Assembly: GCA_947455215.1 (NCBI GenBank)
Contig: CANGNA010000002.1
Coordinates: 46,112 to 110,111, forward strand
Direction: 5' to 3'
Length of the DNA stretch: 64,000 nucleotides
From: Chitinophagaceae bacterium
GTDB taxonomy: Bacteria; Bacteroidota; Bacteroidia; Chitinophagales; Chitinophagaceae
Shown here: positions 32,301 to 41,026 of the stretch, piece by piece
Position numbering within the stretch: the first letter of the stretch is position 1
How the letters are laid out: every line of letters starts with the position of its first letter
Translations under genes and position numbers: made by a program
Notes under the pieces: generated by a model
Told to the model about the DNA's origin: nothing
Database searches by the model: none
Seen by the model: the letters and a program-made list of their open reading frames with translations, nothing else

Positions 32301-33098
32301 ATGGCAAAAGCAGTTGCTGGTAAAAAGAAAGGTACTGACAAAAAGGAAGTAAAGATAGATAGCATACTTATTACCCAACCGCGCCCGGAAACCGAGAAAT
32401 CACCTTACTTCGATCTTGCTAAAAAATTTAATGTTAAGGTAGATTTTCATCCTTTCATCCGTGTTGAAGGCCTTTCCGGTAAAGAGTTCCGCAAGCAGAA
32501 GGTAGATATCAATGAGTATACTGCGTTGGTGCTTACCAGCCGTAGCGCTGTAGATCACTTTTTCCGCATTTGCGAAGAGCTGAAGGTGAAAGTATCGCAG
32601 GATATGAAATACTTCTGCATTACTGAGGCCGTAGCGCTTTACCTGCAGAAATTCATCCTGTACCGCAAAAGAAAGGTGTTCTTTTCTGCTGACGGCAGCA
32701 CTGCCGGCCTGTTGGAGATCATAGGTAAGCATAAAAATAACGAGAAGTTCATACTCCCATCGGCTGACAGCGGCAAGAACGATATTGCCCAGTATATGAT
32801 CAAGCACAGTGTGCAATATGCTGAAGCTGCGCTGTACAGAACGGTATCTAACGACATCTCTTCTGTTATGACCAATCCGTACGATGTTATTGTATTTTTC
32901 AGCCCGTACAGCATACAGACATTGTTGGAGTTCGACCCCAAATTCAAGCAGAATGGTACTTTTATAGGCGCATTTGGCCCTACAACGTCTAAAGCTGCCG
33001 AAGATAACGGGCTGCGTCTGGACATCAAAGCGCCGGCACCTAATGCGCCGTCTATGGTATCTGCGCTCGACGTGTTTTTATCAGCAGCAAAAAAATGA
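32301..33098 (+). CDS. hemD: Uroporphyrinogen-III synthase
   Basis: A 265-residue HemD-family protein. A lysine-rich N-terminal tail of about 20 residues is followed by the two-lobed fold. ILITQPRPETEKSPYFDLAKKF starts lobe one, YTALVLTSRSAVDHFFRI is the conserved active-cleft strand, and FILPSADSGKNDIAQYM and DVIVFFSPYSIQTLLE belong to lobe two. The enzyme closes and inverts ring D of hydroxymethylbilane to give uroporphyrinogen III in heme synthesis. Its place after DUF4271 is the usual Bacteroidota order. No other hem synthesis gene is adjacent. A short hairpin terminator follows. Confidence 0.88.
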   Translation: MAKAVAGKKKGTDKKEVKIDSILITQPRPETEKSPYFDLAKKFNVKVDFHPFIRVEGLSGKEFRKQKVDINEYTALVLTSRSAVDHFFRICEELKVKVSQDMKYFCITEAVALYLQKFILYRKRKVFFSADGSTAGLLEIIGKHKNNEKFILPSADSGKNDIAQYMIKHSVQYAEAALYRTVSNDISSVMTNPYDVIVFFSPYSIQTLLEFDPKFKQNGTFIGAFGPTTSKAAEDNGLRLDIKAPAPNAPSMVSALDVFLSAAKK

Positions 33099-33125
33099 TC
33101 CGGGTATACCGGTATTACATAACAG

Positions 33126-33150
33126 AGCCCTTTGCAAAAGGGCTTTTTTT
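33126..33150 (+). terminator. Terminator after hemD
   Basis: AGCCCTTT (33126-33133) pairs with AAAGGGCT (33137-33144), 3-nt loop, then a run of T. Confidence 0.75.
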
Positions 33151-33203
33151 ATGTCCGTACCTATTGCGGGCATATGTTTCACCTTTAGTATTTACTTTTA
33201 ATT

Positions 33204-35237
33204 ATGGCTAACAGACTTATATCAGAGCAAAGTCAGTATTTGCTGCAGCATGCGCATAACCCTGTAGATTGGTATCCGTGGGGCGATGAAGCTTTTGAGA
33301 AGGCAAAAGCAGGCCATAAGCCTGTAATTGTGAGCATAGGGTATTCTGCTTGCCACTGGTGCCATGTAATGGAGCGCGAGAGCTTTGAGGATGCGGCTAC
33401 TGCGGCCTATATGAACGAGCATTTTGTGTGTATAAAGGTAGACAGGGAAGAACACCCGGATGTAGACCATATGTATATGGATGCGGTACAGGCGATAAGC
33501 GGCAGCGGTGGCTGGCCGTTGAATGTTTTTGTAACGCCTGACAGGATACCGTTCTACGGCGGTACCTACTACCCGCCCAGGCCTGCATACAATCGCCCAT
33601 CGTGGGTGCAGCTGATGCAGCGGATGACCACAGTGTGGCACCAACAACAGGACGAGGTGCAACTGCAGGCCGGACAGATGTTGCAACACCTGCAACAGGC
33701 GGCAAAGGTGATCACCGCAAAGGGTGACCTGGACTGGAATAATAGTCTTGCCGACAATATAGCCACTAACCTGCTGAACCATGCGGATAAGGTAAAGGGC
33801 GGCTTTGGCAATGCACCAAAGTTCCCCGGCACCATGGCCATTACTTACCTGTTGGAGCACTACCATTTTACAGGCAACGAGGACTCACTAAAGCAAGCGC
33901 TACTGAGCCTTGATGCGATGGCCGACGGGGGCATCTACGATCAGCTGGATGGCGGTTTTGCACGATACTCTACCGATAGAGAATGGCTGGCGCCGCACTT
34001 TGAAAAAATGCTCTACGATAATGCGCTTCTGGTATTGGCTTACAGTGATGCATATGCAGTGACCCAAAACGAGCGGTACCGGGCTATTGTTGAGGAGACA
34101 ATAGCATTTGCAGAACGTGAGTTGAAGGATGCATCGGGCATTTACTACTGTGCGCTGGATGCTGATAGTGAAGGAGAGGAAGGTAAATTTTATACCTGGA
34201 CGTGGGAGGAATGGACGGGCGCACTTGGTGGCCCCGAAACTGCTGTAGCGGCGTATTTCGGCATTACTGAAGCGGGCAACTGGGAGCATACCAATATACT
34301 ACACCTTGGGCGCGATGTGGCGGAAATTGCAGCTGCACACCATATGCAGCAACAGGCCCTGCTTGATGCAATAACTGACGTGAAAGCCAGGCTACTGGCG
34401 ATACGCAGCCAGCGTATAAGGCCACTTACAGACGACAAGAGCCTGCTATCGTGGAATGCGTTGATGAACCTGGCACTGGTAAAAGCGGCCACCACTTTCG
34501 ATAAAGCAGAATGGCTGGAGCGGGCCAATACCCATGCAGCAACGCTGCTGCAGGAATTTGATACTGCTGATGGCCTGATGCATGCGTGGAAGGGCGGTGT
34601 GGCTAAAATACCTGCCAAGCTCGATGACATTGCCTACCTGGTGCAGGCTTTGCTGCAGCTGGCCTCGGCTACCGGCGATCTGCAATGGGCCGTTAAAGCC
34701 ATGACACTCACAGAGCAGGCGATCAGGGATTTTGCGCATCCCGATGGCTTTTTCTACTTTACATCGGTAGCGCAAACGGATATCCCGGTGCGCAAGCTGG
34801 ACCTGTACGACGGCGCCACACCATCGGCAAATGCTGTAATGGCGCACAACCTGTGGCTATGCGGTATGCTGGCTGAGCGCAACGAATGGATGATTATGGC
34901 GGATAAGATGCTGCACAATATGGCCGGTACTGCCAGCCGCTATGCCTATTCATTCGGTTATTGGGCGCAATTGATACAGCGCAGCATTTACGGGCAGAAG
35001 ACAGTTGTTGTGGCTGGTAGTGATGCTTTAAGCGAGGTAAAAGAGCTTTATAAAAATTATTTACCGCATGCATTCTCTCTTTTTGTAACTTCGGAGCGTA
35101 AAATTTTACCCATTGTAGAAAATAAATTTTCGGAAGATAAATTGCATATATTTGTGTGTTCCGGGGATAGATGTTTGCCGCCTGTAACCAATACAGAACA
35201 GGCGCTGAGGCAGATCAACGATTTTAAAAGAGAGTGA
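33204..35237 (+). CDS. Thioredoxin-domain DUF255/YyaL-family protein
   Basis: A 677-residue cytosolic protein of the YyaL/SPATA20 family. The N-terminal thioredoxin-like domain (about 1-165) opens with [21 protein letters not shown] and carries [16 protein letters not shown], with the redox-type pair Cys50 and Cys53. The rest is an (alpha/alpha)6 barrel resembling glycan epimerases and hydrolases: [60 protein letters not shown]. The molecular function of the family is not established. The gene is single, with a TACTTTTA box 3 nt before its ATG. Length is typical. Confidence 0.9.
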   Translation: MANRLISEQSQYLLQHAHNPVDWYPWGDEAFEKAKAGHKPVIVSIGYSACHWCHVMERESFEDAATAAYMNEHFVCIKVDREEHPDVDHMYMDAVQAISGSGGWPLNVFVTPDRIPFYGGTYYPPRPAYNRPSWVQLMQRMTTVWHQQQDEVQLQAGQMLQHLQQAAKVITAKGDLDWNNSLADNIATNLLNHADKVKGGFGNAPKFPGTMAITYLLEHYHFTGNEDSLKQALLSLDAMADGGIYDQLDGGFARYSTDREWLAPHFEKMLYDNALLVLAYSDAYAVTQNERYRAIVEETIAFAERELKDASGIYYCALDADSEGEEGKFYTWTWEEWTGALGGPETAVAAYFGITEAGNWEHTNILHLGRDVAEIAAAHHMQQQALLDAITDVKARLLAIRSQRIRPLTDDKSLLSWNALMNLALVKAATTFDKAEWLERANTHAATLLQEFDTADGLMHAWKGGVAKIPAKLDDIAYLVQALLQLASATGDLQWAVKAMTLTEQAIRDFAHPDGFFYFTSVAQTDIPVRKLDLYDGATPSANAVMAHNLWLCGMLAERNEWMIMADKMLHNMAGTASRYAYSFGYWAQLIQRSIYGQKTVVVAGSDALSEVKELYKNYLPHAFSLFVTSERKILPIVENKFSEDKLHIFVCSGDRCLPPVTNTEQALRQINDFKRE

Positions 35238-35289
35238 TTCTATTTTAAAATTGATAATCTGTTTGTTAACATTTTTTTACGGAAAGTTG

Positions 35290-35297
35290 TATTTTTG
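35290..35297 (+). promoter_or_regulatory. Promoter -7 box of the gldKLMN operon
   Basis: TATTTTTG, with TTTG at 35262-35265. The leader before gldK would be about 85 nt. No other box is seen within the gld block. Confidence 0.6.
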
Positions 35298-35390
35298 AAA
35301 AATTCTTTGAATATTGTGCGTCGGTTTTAAATTGTGAATAGTTTAGACCCCGACGATTACTTGCCAAATTGCTAAAATAATAACAGTAGT

Positions 35391-36686
35391 ATGAAAAGAA
35401 AATCCCTTGCAGTCTCAGCTTTAGCATTGCTCGCACTATTTGCAAGCTGCGGAAAAAGGGGCTCTAATGGCCAATTGATAGGAGACCAGAATCGTCTTAT
35501 GTATAAGTCGCCCCTGCCTATAGGCATGGTTTGGGTTCCTTCAGGTACATTCAAGATGGGTGCAAACGATGAGGATATCCGCGGACGAAATGATGCGACC
35601 ATCCACACTATGCAGATCACCGGTTTCTGGATGGACGGTACTGAAATTTCCAACCAGGAATATCGCCAGTTCACCAATTGGGTAAAAGACTCTATAGCAC
35701 GTACTATTCTTCAATATGTAAAGGACCTTCCGGATGGTTCTACCCGCCTGGACTGGAACAAGCGTATCAACTGGAGAGATGCAGACATCCAGGATCAGCT
35801 GGCGTCAATGTATACTCCTGCCGATCAGTCGGGCTGGGGTGTTAAGTTGATCGATGCGAGCAAGCTGGTTTATCATTCAGAAACTTTTGACTTCGCCGGT
35901 GCTTCACGCGCCAGGGGAGCTGCGGGATATAACGAAAAAGCTTTCGTAGTAAAGCACGATGAGCCGATCTATCCGGATACAACTGTTTGGGTGCGTCAGT
36001 TCTCTTATTCTTACAACGAGCCTATCAGCCGCCAGTATTTCTGGTTCCAGGGCTTCAATACTTACCCTGTAGTTGGTGTTGATTGGTATCAGTGTAACGC
36101 ATTCTGCGATTGGCGTACCAACCTGTGGAGGTCTGAGCGCGACAAATCACGCATGTACACAGAAGGCCGTTTCCGTCTTCCTTCAGAAGAAGAGTGGGAA
36201 TATGCCGCACGCGGTGGCCGTAACGAAGCTCCTTATCCATGGGGCGGTCCTTACATTATCAATAAGAAAGGCTGTTACCTGGCTAACTTCAAGCCTCAGC
36301 GTGGTAACTACTCTGCAGATGGTGGTCTGTACACAGTACCTGTTGACAAATATGCTGCTAACGACTTCGGTCTGAAGAATATGTCAGGCAACGTATCTGA
36401 GTGGACAAACTCTACATTTACCGGTGGTACTTACACACAGGTTGCAGATATCAATCCTGAGTTCGCAATGAACGTAAATAGTTCAAACGCGGCGGTTAAG
36501 AACCAGCCTTACCCAACACGTAAAGTGGTACGCGGTGGTAGCTGGAGGGATGTTGCTTACTTCCTGCAGGTGAGCACCCGCGATTACGAATATGCTGATA
36601 CAGCTAAGGCTTACATCGGTTTCCGTACCGTTATTACTTACCCGGCACCAGCGCTTACCAACAGGCGCCCTATGAGAAACAAATAA
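35391..36686 (+). CDS. gldK: Type IX secretion/gliding lipoprotein GldK
   Basis: 431 residues. Lipoprotein signal LALLALFASC (Cys20) and a formylglycine-generating-enzyme (SUMF1)-like fold: PIGMVWVPSGTFKMGAND, YPVVGVDWYQCNAFCDWRT, GRFRLPSEEEWEYAARGG, LKNMSGNVSEW and RKVVRGGSW. GldK (PorK) forms, with GldN, the outer ring of the type IX secretion and gliding machine under the outer membrane. The SUMF1 active-site function is thought not to be used. It is first of the gldKLMN run, 56 nt before gldL. Codons are strongly biased to ATC, GGT, GCT and AAC, suggesting high expression. Confidence 0.95.
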   Translation: MKRKSLAVSALALLALFASCGKRGSNGQLIGDQNRLMYKSPLPIGMVWVPSGTFKMGANDEDIRGRNDATIHTMQITGFWMDGTEISNQEYRQFTNWVKDSIARTILQYVKDLPDGSTRLDWNKRINWRDADIQDQLASMYTPADQSGWGVKLIDASKLVYHSETFDFAGASRARGAAGYNEKAFVVKHDEPIYPDTTVWVRQFSYSYNEPISRQYFWFQGFNTYPVVGVDWYQCNAFCDWRTNLWRSERDKSRMYTEGRFRLPSEEEWEYAARGGRNEAPYPWGGPYIINKKGCYLANFKPQRGNYSADGGLYTVPVDKYAANDFGLKNMSGNVSEWTNSTFTGGTYTQVADINPEFAMNVNSSNAAVKNQPYPTRKVVRGGSWRDVAYFLQVSTRDYEYADTAKAYIGFRTVITYPAPALTNRRPMRNK

Positions 36687-36742
36687 TTTCCGGTAAAAAT
36701 TTTCAATCAACTTTTAGAACACAAGATCAAACATAAAAGAAC

Positions 36743-37576
36743 ATGAATCCGATAGTAATCTTTTTTGAATCTAATGCTGGTAAGTACATTAAAAACCTGA
36801 TCATCGGTCTGGGTGCGTCGGTGGTACTGATGGGTGCGCTTTTCAAGATCCAGCACTGGCCAGGTGCAAGTATAATGCTTACTTCGGGCATGGTTACGGA
36901 GGCCGTTATCTTTGCGATGCTCGGTTTGCTCCCGCCTCACAGCGATTACTACTGGGAGCGTTTTTACCCGGGTATCACTGAAAATCCACACGTAGAAGCG
37001 TATAAGAAAGGTATCAAGCATGTACATGGTGCCGGTCACGACCAGAAGAGTGCAGGTACAGGTGTTTCTGATATGAACAAAATGCTGGAAGATGCACAGA
37101 TCAACTCTGCAAGCCTCAAACGTCTTGGCGAAAGCTTCAATAAATTCGGCCAAACGGTTGACCAGATAAAAGATGTAAGCAATGTTGCTGCCTCTACAGA
37201 AGCTTATTCTAAAGGCGCACGTGAAGCTGCTGAAGCACTGGGCCAGATGAAAACATCTTTCCAGGGTGCTGCTAAATCAATGGGTTCTTTCAACGATGCA
37301 GCCGGTGATACAGTTAAGTTCCACGAGCAGGTAAAAGTACTGTCTCGTAACCTGGGTACGCTGAACCAGATATATGAAGTAGAACTGCAGGATGCTAACA
37401 ACCACCTGAAGGCTATGAACAAATTCTATAGCAACCTGGTTGCTGCTTCTGACGCAATGGCTAACAGCGCTAAGGACGCAACAAGTGCTAAAGAACAGAT
37501 CGGTTTGCTGGCTAACAACCTGACCACACTGAATAAGATATACGGCAACATGTTGTCTGCTATGCAGGGTCGCTAA
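36743..37576 (+). CDS. gldL: Type IX secretion/gliding motor protein GldL
   Basis: A 277-residue inner-membrane protein. Two N-terminal helices (about 17-36 and 43-63), with FKIQHWPGASIML between and within them, form the proton-driven motor pore with GldM. The long remainder is helical and cytoplasmic, with repeated Ala, Lys and Asn residues (YSKGAREAAEALGQM, NLTTLNKIYGNM), likely coiled coil. Spacing to both neighbours is 56 nt with no terminator, so one operon. Confidence 0.95.
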   Translation: MNPIVIFFESNAGKYIKNLIIGLGASVVLMGALFKIQHWPGASIMLTSGMVTEAVIFAMLGLLPPHSDYYWERFYPGITENPHVEAYKKGIKHVHGAGHDQKSAGTGVSDMNKMLEDAQINSASLKRLGESFNKFGQTVDQIKDVSNVAASTEAYSKGAREAAEALGQMKTSFQGAAKSMGSFNDAAGDTVKFHEQVKVLSRNLGTLNQIYEVELQDANNHLKAMNKFYSNLVAASDAMANSAKDATSAKEQIGLLANNLTTLNKIYGNMLSAMQGR

Positions 37577-37632
37577 TATCTGATCGGTAAGAAGGAAAAT
37601 TATTACAACTCACTTATAGTAAATAGTAAATA

Positions 37633-39222
37633 ATGTCTATACCTAAGGAGCCTCGGCAGATCATGATCAACCTGATGTATCTGGTGTTGACCGCCCTGCT
37701 GGCACTCAATGTATCTAACGAAATTCTTAACGCCTTCCGTACGTTAAGTACCAGTATCGATGACTCTAACAAAGCCATTGATGCACGTACCGCTGAACTG
37801 TACAGGGCTATTAAAGAAAGCGAAAAAGAACCGGGACAGGCCGAGAAAGTAAGGCCTTTCAGGGAGCGTGCTGATGAGGTGGTAAAGAAGTCTGATGAGA
37901 TGTGGAAATATCTCGAAGAATGGAAGAAGAAGGTGATCATAGCAGGTGGTGGTTATTCTAAAGAAGAGCCTAACATGCCGGATAAGCCCGATAATATCGA
38001 TGCAACTACAACCTTGCTTGTAGAGCAGAAGGGCGGCACTGAGTTACAGAAAAAGATAACCGAGATGAGGCAGTTCTTCCTCAGCCAGTTACCTAAAGAC
38101 TCTGCAATGCTCAGCCCTGTTATGCCGATCAAAGTGGTTGCAGCTATTAAGAACCACGACCACAACCCAACAGGCGACTGGAACATCGGTAACTTCGAGC
38201 ATATGCCTTCTATCGCGGCTATGGCCATGTTCTCTAAATTCCAGAACGACGTTCGCAGCTCTGAGGCTATGGTGATCAAGCGCCTGGCTGAATTGTCTCA
38301 CGCACGAGATCTGAAATATGATACTGTTGCAGCCGTAGCTGTTCCAAAAACAACGTACGCTATACAGGGTGAGACGATCGAGGCCACTATCCTCCTGGCA
38401 GCCTTCAACAAGGGTAATCAGCCAACTATCGCTATTTCACAGGGCGGTGGTGAAAAGAAGCCTGCTAAGAATGGTGTTATCGAATGGTCTACCAAAGCAA
38501 CAGGTACTGGCTTACAGACTGTAAAGGGTACCATTACACTGGAAACTCCGGAACAGGGTAAGCTGACAAGGCCTTGGTCTTTTGATTACATGGTGGGTTC
38601 TACCGGTGCATCGCTGCAGCTGGATAAGATGAACGTATTCTATATTGGTGTTAAGAACCCGGTTACAGTAAGTGCCGCTGGTTATTCGCTGGAAGATGTG
38701 TTCCTGAAGATGCCTCCGGGCGGTACTGCTACAGAAAATACCGCAGCTGGTCGCGGCCACTACGATATTGATGTGACTGCTGTTAACCCTGCTTTCGTTG
38801 TTGATATCATGGCTCACCCTAAAGAAAAGGGTGGTGCTGATGTGAAGATAGCTTCAATGTCTGCACGTGTGCTGAAGATACCTAATCCAACGGCTGTTAT
38901 CCTGGGTAAAGATGGTGGTTATATGAGCGCCTCTCAGTTCAGGGTAGCTATCGCACCACAGGCATTGCTGAAGGACTTCGTATTCGATGCTAAGTTCCAG
39001 GTTATCGAATTCTCTATGTCGATATTGCCTAAAGGAAAGGACTATGTAACAGGTATGACTTGTAAGAATCCAAATGGCGCTCGCTTTGCTGATAACAAAG
39101 ACATGGTTAACTGGCAGAACCAGGCAAAACCAGGCGACAGGGTCTTTATAGAAGACATATATGCCATTGGTCCGGACAGGATCAGGAGGAAGCTGAACTC
39201 GATCAATCTGACATTGAATTAA
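37633..39222 (+). CDS. gldM: Type IX secretion/gliding protein GldM
   Basis: 529 residues. It starts SIPKEPRQIMINLMYLVLTALLALNVSNEIL, the conserved GldM opening, with one membrane helix (about 10-28) that packs against GldL. The periplasmic part has a helical bundle, then several beta domains (from about residue 220), and reaches the GldK/GldN ring. With GldL it turns proton flow into rotation for gliding and type IX export. Length is typical (about 515-530). Confidence 0.95.
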   Translation: MSIPKEPRQIMINLMYLVLTALLALNVSNEILNAFRTLSTSIDDSNKAIDARTAELYRAIKESEKEPGQAEKVRPFRERADEVVKKSDEMWKYLEEWKKKVIIAGGGYSKEEPNMPDKPDNIDATTTLLVEQKGGTELQKKITEMRQFFLSQLPKDSAMLSPVMPIKVVAAIKNHDHNPTGDWNIGNFEHMPSIAAMAMFSKFQNDVRSSEAMVIKRLAELSHARDLKYDTVAAVAVPKTTYAIQGETIEATILLAAFNKGNQPTIAISQGGGEKKPAKNGVIEWSTKATGTGLQTVKGTITLETPEQGKLTRPWSFDYMVGSTGASLQLDKMNVFYIGVKNPVTVSAAGYSLEDVFLKMPPGGTATENTAAGRGHYDIDVTAVNPAFVVDIMAHPKEKGGADVKIASMSARVLKIPNPTAVILGKDGGYMSASQFRVAIAPQALLKDFVFDAKFQVIEFSMSILPKGKDYVTGMTCKNPNGARFADNKDMVNWQNQAKPGDRVFIEDIYAIGPDRIRRKLNSINLTLN

Positions 39223-39248
39223 TTAACTTTGTAAAAATTATTTAGGAT

Positions 39249-40175
39249 ATGACAATCCTGCGTTTTAATAAACTGGCTCTTTCGGTTGCACTCATGATGA
39301 GTTGTGCCACAGCATTCGGACAGAAGCCAACTACCAAAGATGAGCCTGTAAGTGCTGGTGGAGACCAGGGCGTTACAGATACCTGGAAACCTTCAATAGA
39401 AGTTGACGGGGCTTACGACAAAGTGAAGCATATCGGGGCGCCTATTCCATGGCAGACCATCCGCGAAGCTGACGTTCTTTGGAAGAAGAGGGTTTGGCGC
39501 GAGATAGATACCCGCGAAAAGCAAAACCTTGCATTCCGCTATACCGGCGATGAAGCTACCGGTGGTGGTATGTTCATAGAAATATTGATCGACGCTGTTA
39601 AAAAAGGTAAGGTTGCCGCTTATTCTACTTACGACGACCGCTTTACCAGCAAACTCACTAAAGAGCAGCTGATGGAGCAGATCACGCCTAAGAGCGATAC
39701 GATCGAAGTGGAAGATCCGGTAACTGGCCAGAAATACCAGAAGGTGGTAACCAGGGACTTTAACCCACAGACCATTACCAAGTACAGGATCAAGGAAGAG
39801 TGGATCTTTGATCGTAACCAGGGTAAAATGGTGGTGAGGATACTGGGTATCGCTCCTGTTCGTGACATTTATGACGAGAACAATATCTACCGTGCATCTA
39901 TGCCAATGTTCTGGCTGTATTATCCAAAGATCCGTCAGACATTGTCTGAATACGAGGTATACAACCCCAACAACGAGGTATATCGTGCAACATGGGATGA
40001 GTTCTTCGAATCACGCCAGTTCTCATCGAGGGTAACGAAGGTGAGCAACGCACTGGATCAGCGTTTTGAAGATATCTACGGCACTGATCCTCGCGGCAAG
40101 ATGGAGGCTCTTTACGAAAGCCAGCAGAATGCCCAGGAGATCTTTAACAAAGAACACGATATGTGGGTATATTAA
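39249..40175 (+). CDS. gldN: Type IX secretion/gliding ring protein GldN
   Basis: 308 residues. Signal peptide (NKLALSVALMMSCATAFG), a short acidic linker, and then the GldN/PorN domain: IREADVLWKKRVWREIDTRE, YRIKEEWIFDRNQGKMVVRI, GIAPVRDIYDENN and YEVYNPNNEVYRATWDEFFE. The protein is periplasmic and forms the ring with GldK. It lies 26 nt after gldM and is the last gene of the block, followed by a perfect hairpin terminator. Confidence 0.95.
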   Translation: MTILRFNKLALSVALMMSCATAFGQKPTTKDEPVSAGGDQGVTDTWKPSIEVDGAYDKVKHIGAPIPWQTIREADVLWKKRVWREIDTREKQNLAFRYTGDEATGGGMFIEILIDAVKKGKVAAYSTYDDRFTSKLTKEQLMEQITPKSDTIEVEDPVTGQKYQKVVTRDFNPQTITKYRIKEEWIFDRNQGKMVVRILGIAPVRDIYDENNIYRASMPMFWLYYPKIRQTLSEYEVYNPNNEVYRATWDEFFESRQFSSRVTKVSNALDQRFEDIYGTDPRGKMEALYESQQNAQEIFNKEHDMWVY

Positions 40176-40196
40176 TACTACATCTGTCATATACTT

Positions 40197-40226
40197 AAAA
40201 AGCGCTGCATCCGCAGCGCTTTTTTT
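40197..40226 (+). terminator. Terminator of the gldKLMN operon
   Basis: Perfect 12-bp stem AAAAAGCGCTGC (40197-40208) and GCAGCGCTTTTT (40213-40224), 4-nt loop, T-tract. Confidence 0.88.
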
Positions 40227-40252
40227 ATTATTTTGCATACTCATTAGCTGTT

Positions 40253-40984
40253 ATGAATATCACACCCCGCCCACGACTGGAAGTTTGTCTTTCACCGGCA
40301 CTGCTGCACTTGTATGATACAACCGATACTGTTGTGGTTATCATCGATATATTTCGGGCCACATCCACTATCACCGCTGCGTTGCATAACGGTGCCAGGT
40401 GCGTTGTGCCTGTGGCATCCGTAGCAGAATGCATCTCGCTTGGGGAGAAGGTGCCCGGAAGTATTACTGCCGGTGAGCGTGATGGTAAGGTAGCGGAAGG
40501 GCTGCAGCATGGTAATTCGCCATTGGAGTACCCTTCTGCCTTTGTGCAGGATAAAACGCTTATTCTGACCACTACCAATGGTACGCGCTTGCTGCATATG
40601 GTAAAAGACGCTCACGAGATCGTGATCGGTTCGTTCCTTAATTTATCTGCCATTTGCGACTACTTGCTGGCTAGCGGTAAAAATGTGCTGTTGGGCTGCT
40701 CGTCATGGAAGGACAGGTTTAATATGGAGGATACGCTGTTTGCAGGTGCTGTTGTGCACCACATTGGGCATGCCTTTGATATTAATTGCGATAGCGCCAG
40801 GGGAGCCCGCATACTGTACCAGGCCGCCGGTTCCGATCTGCTCGAATTCTTGAAAGATAGTTCCCATTACCTGCGCCTGTCTCGTTTTGGTCTGGTAGAA
40901 GACATGAAATATTGCGTAACACCTAACCAGCACCCTGTGGTGCCGGTGCTCAAAGGCATGGAGATAGTCATTGCGGGGAAGTAG
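40253..40984 (+). CDS. comB: 2-phosphosulfolactate phosphatase family protein (ComB-like)
   Basis: A 243-residue ComB-family protein. Conserved blocks are VVIIDIFRATSTITAALHNGA (the active-site aspartate and arginine region), ITAGERDGKVAEGLQHGNSP, TTTNGTRLLHMV and EDTLFAGAVVHHI. In methanogens ComB dephosphorylates 2-phosphosulfolactate on the route to coenzyme M; bacterial members are widespread and their physiological substrate is mostly unproven. The other sulfolactate genes (comA, comC) are not nearby. A link to sulfonate or sulfonolipid metabolism is possible but only guessed. Single gene. Confidence 0.85.
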   Translation: MNITPRPRLEVCLSPALLHLYDTTDTVVVIIDIFRATSTITAALHNGARCVVPVASVAECISLGEKVPGSITAGERDGKVAEGLQHGNSPLEYPSAFVQDKTLILTTTNGTRLLHMVKDAHEIVIGSFLNLSAICDYLLASGKNVLLGCSSWKDRFNMEDTLFAGAVVHHIGHAFDINCDSARGARILYQAAGSDLLEFLKDSSHYLRLSRFGLVEDMKYCVTPNQHPVVPVLKGMEIVIAGK

Positions 40985-41026
40985 TACATTAGCATCGTTG
41001 TTCCTTATCTGAGTATATTTACCTTA

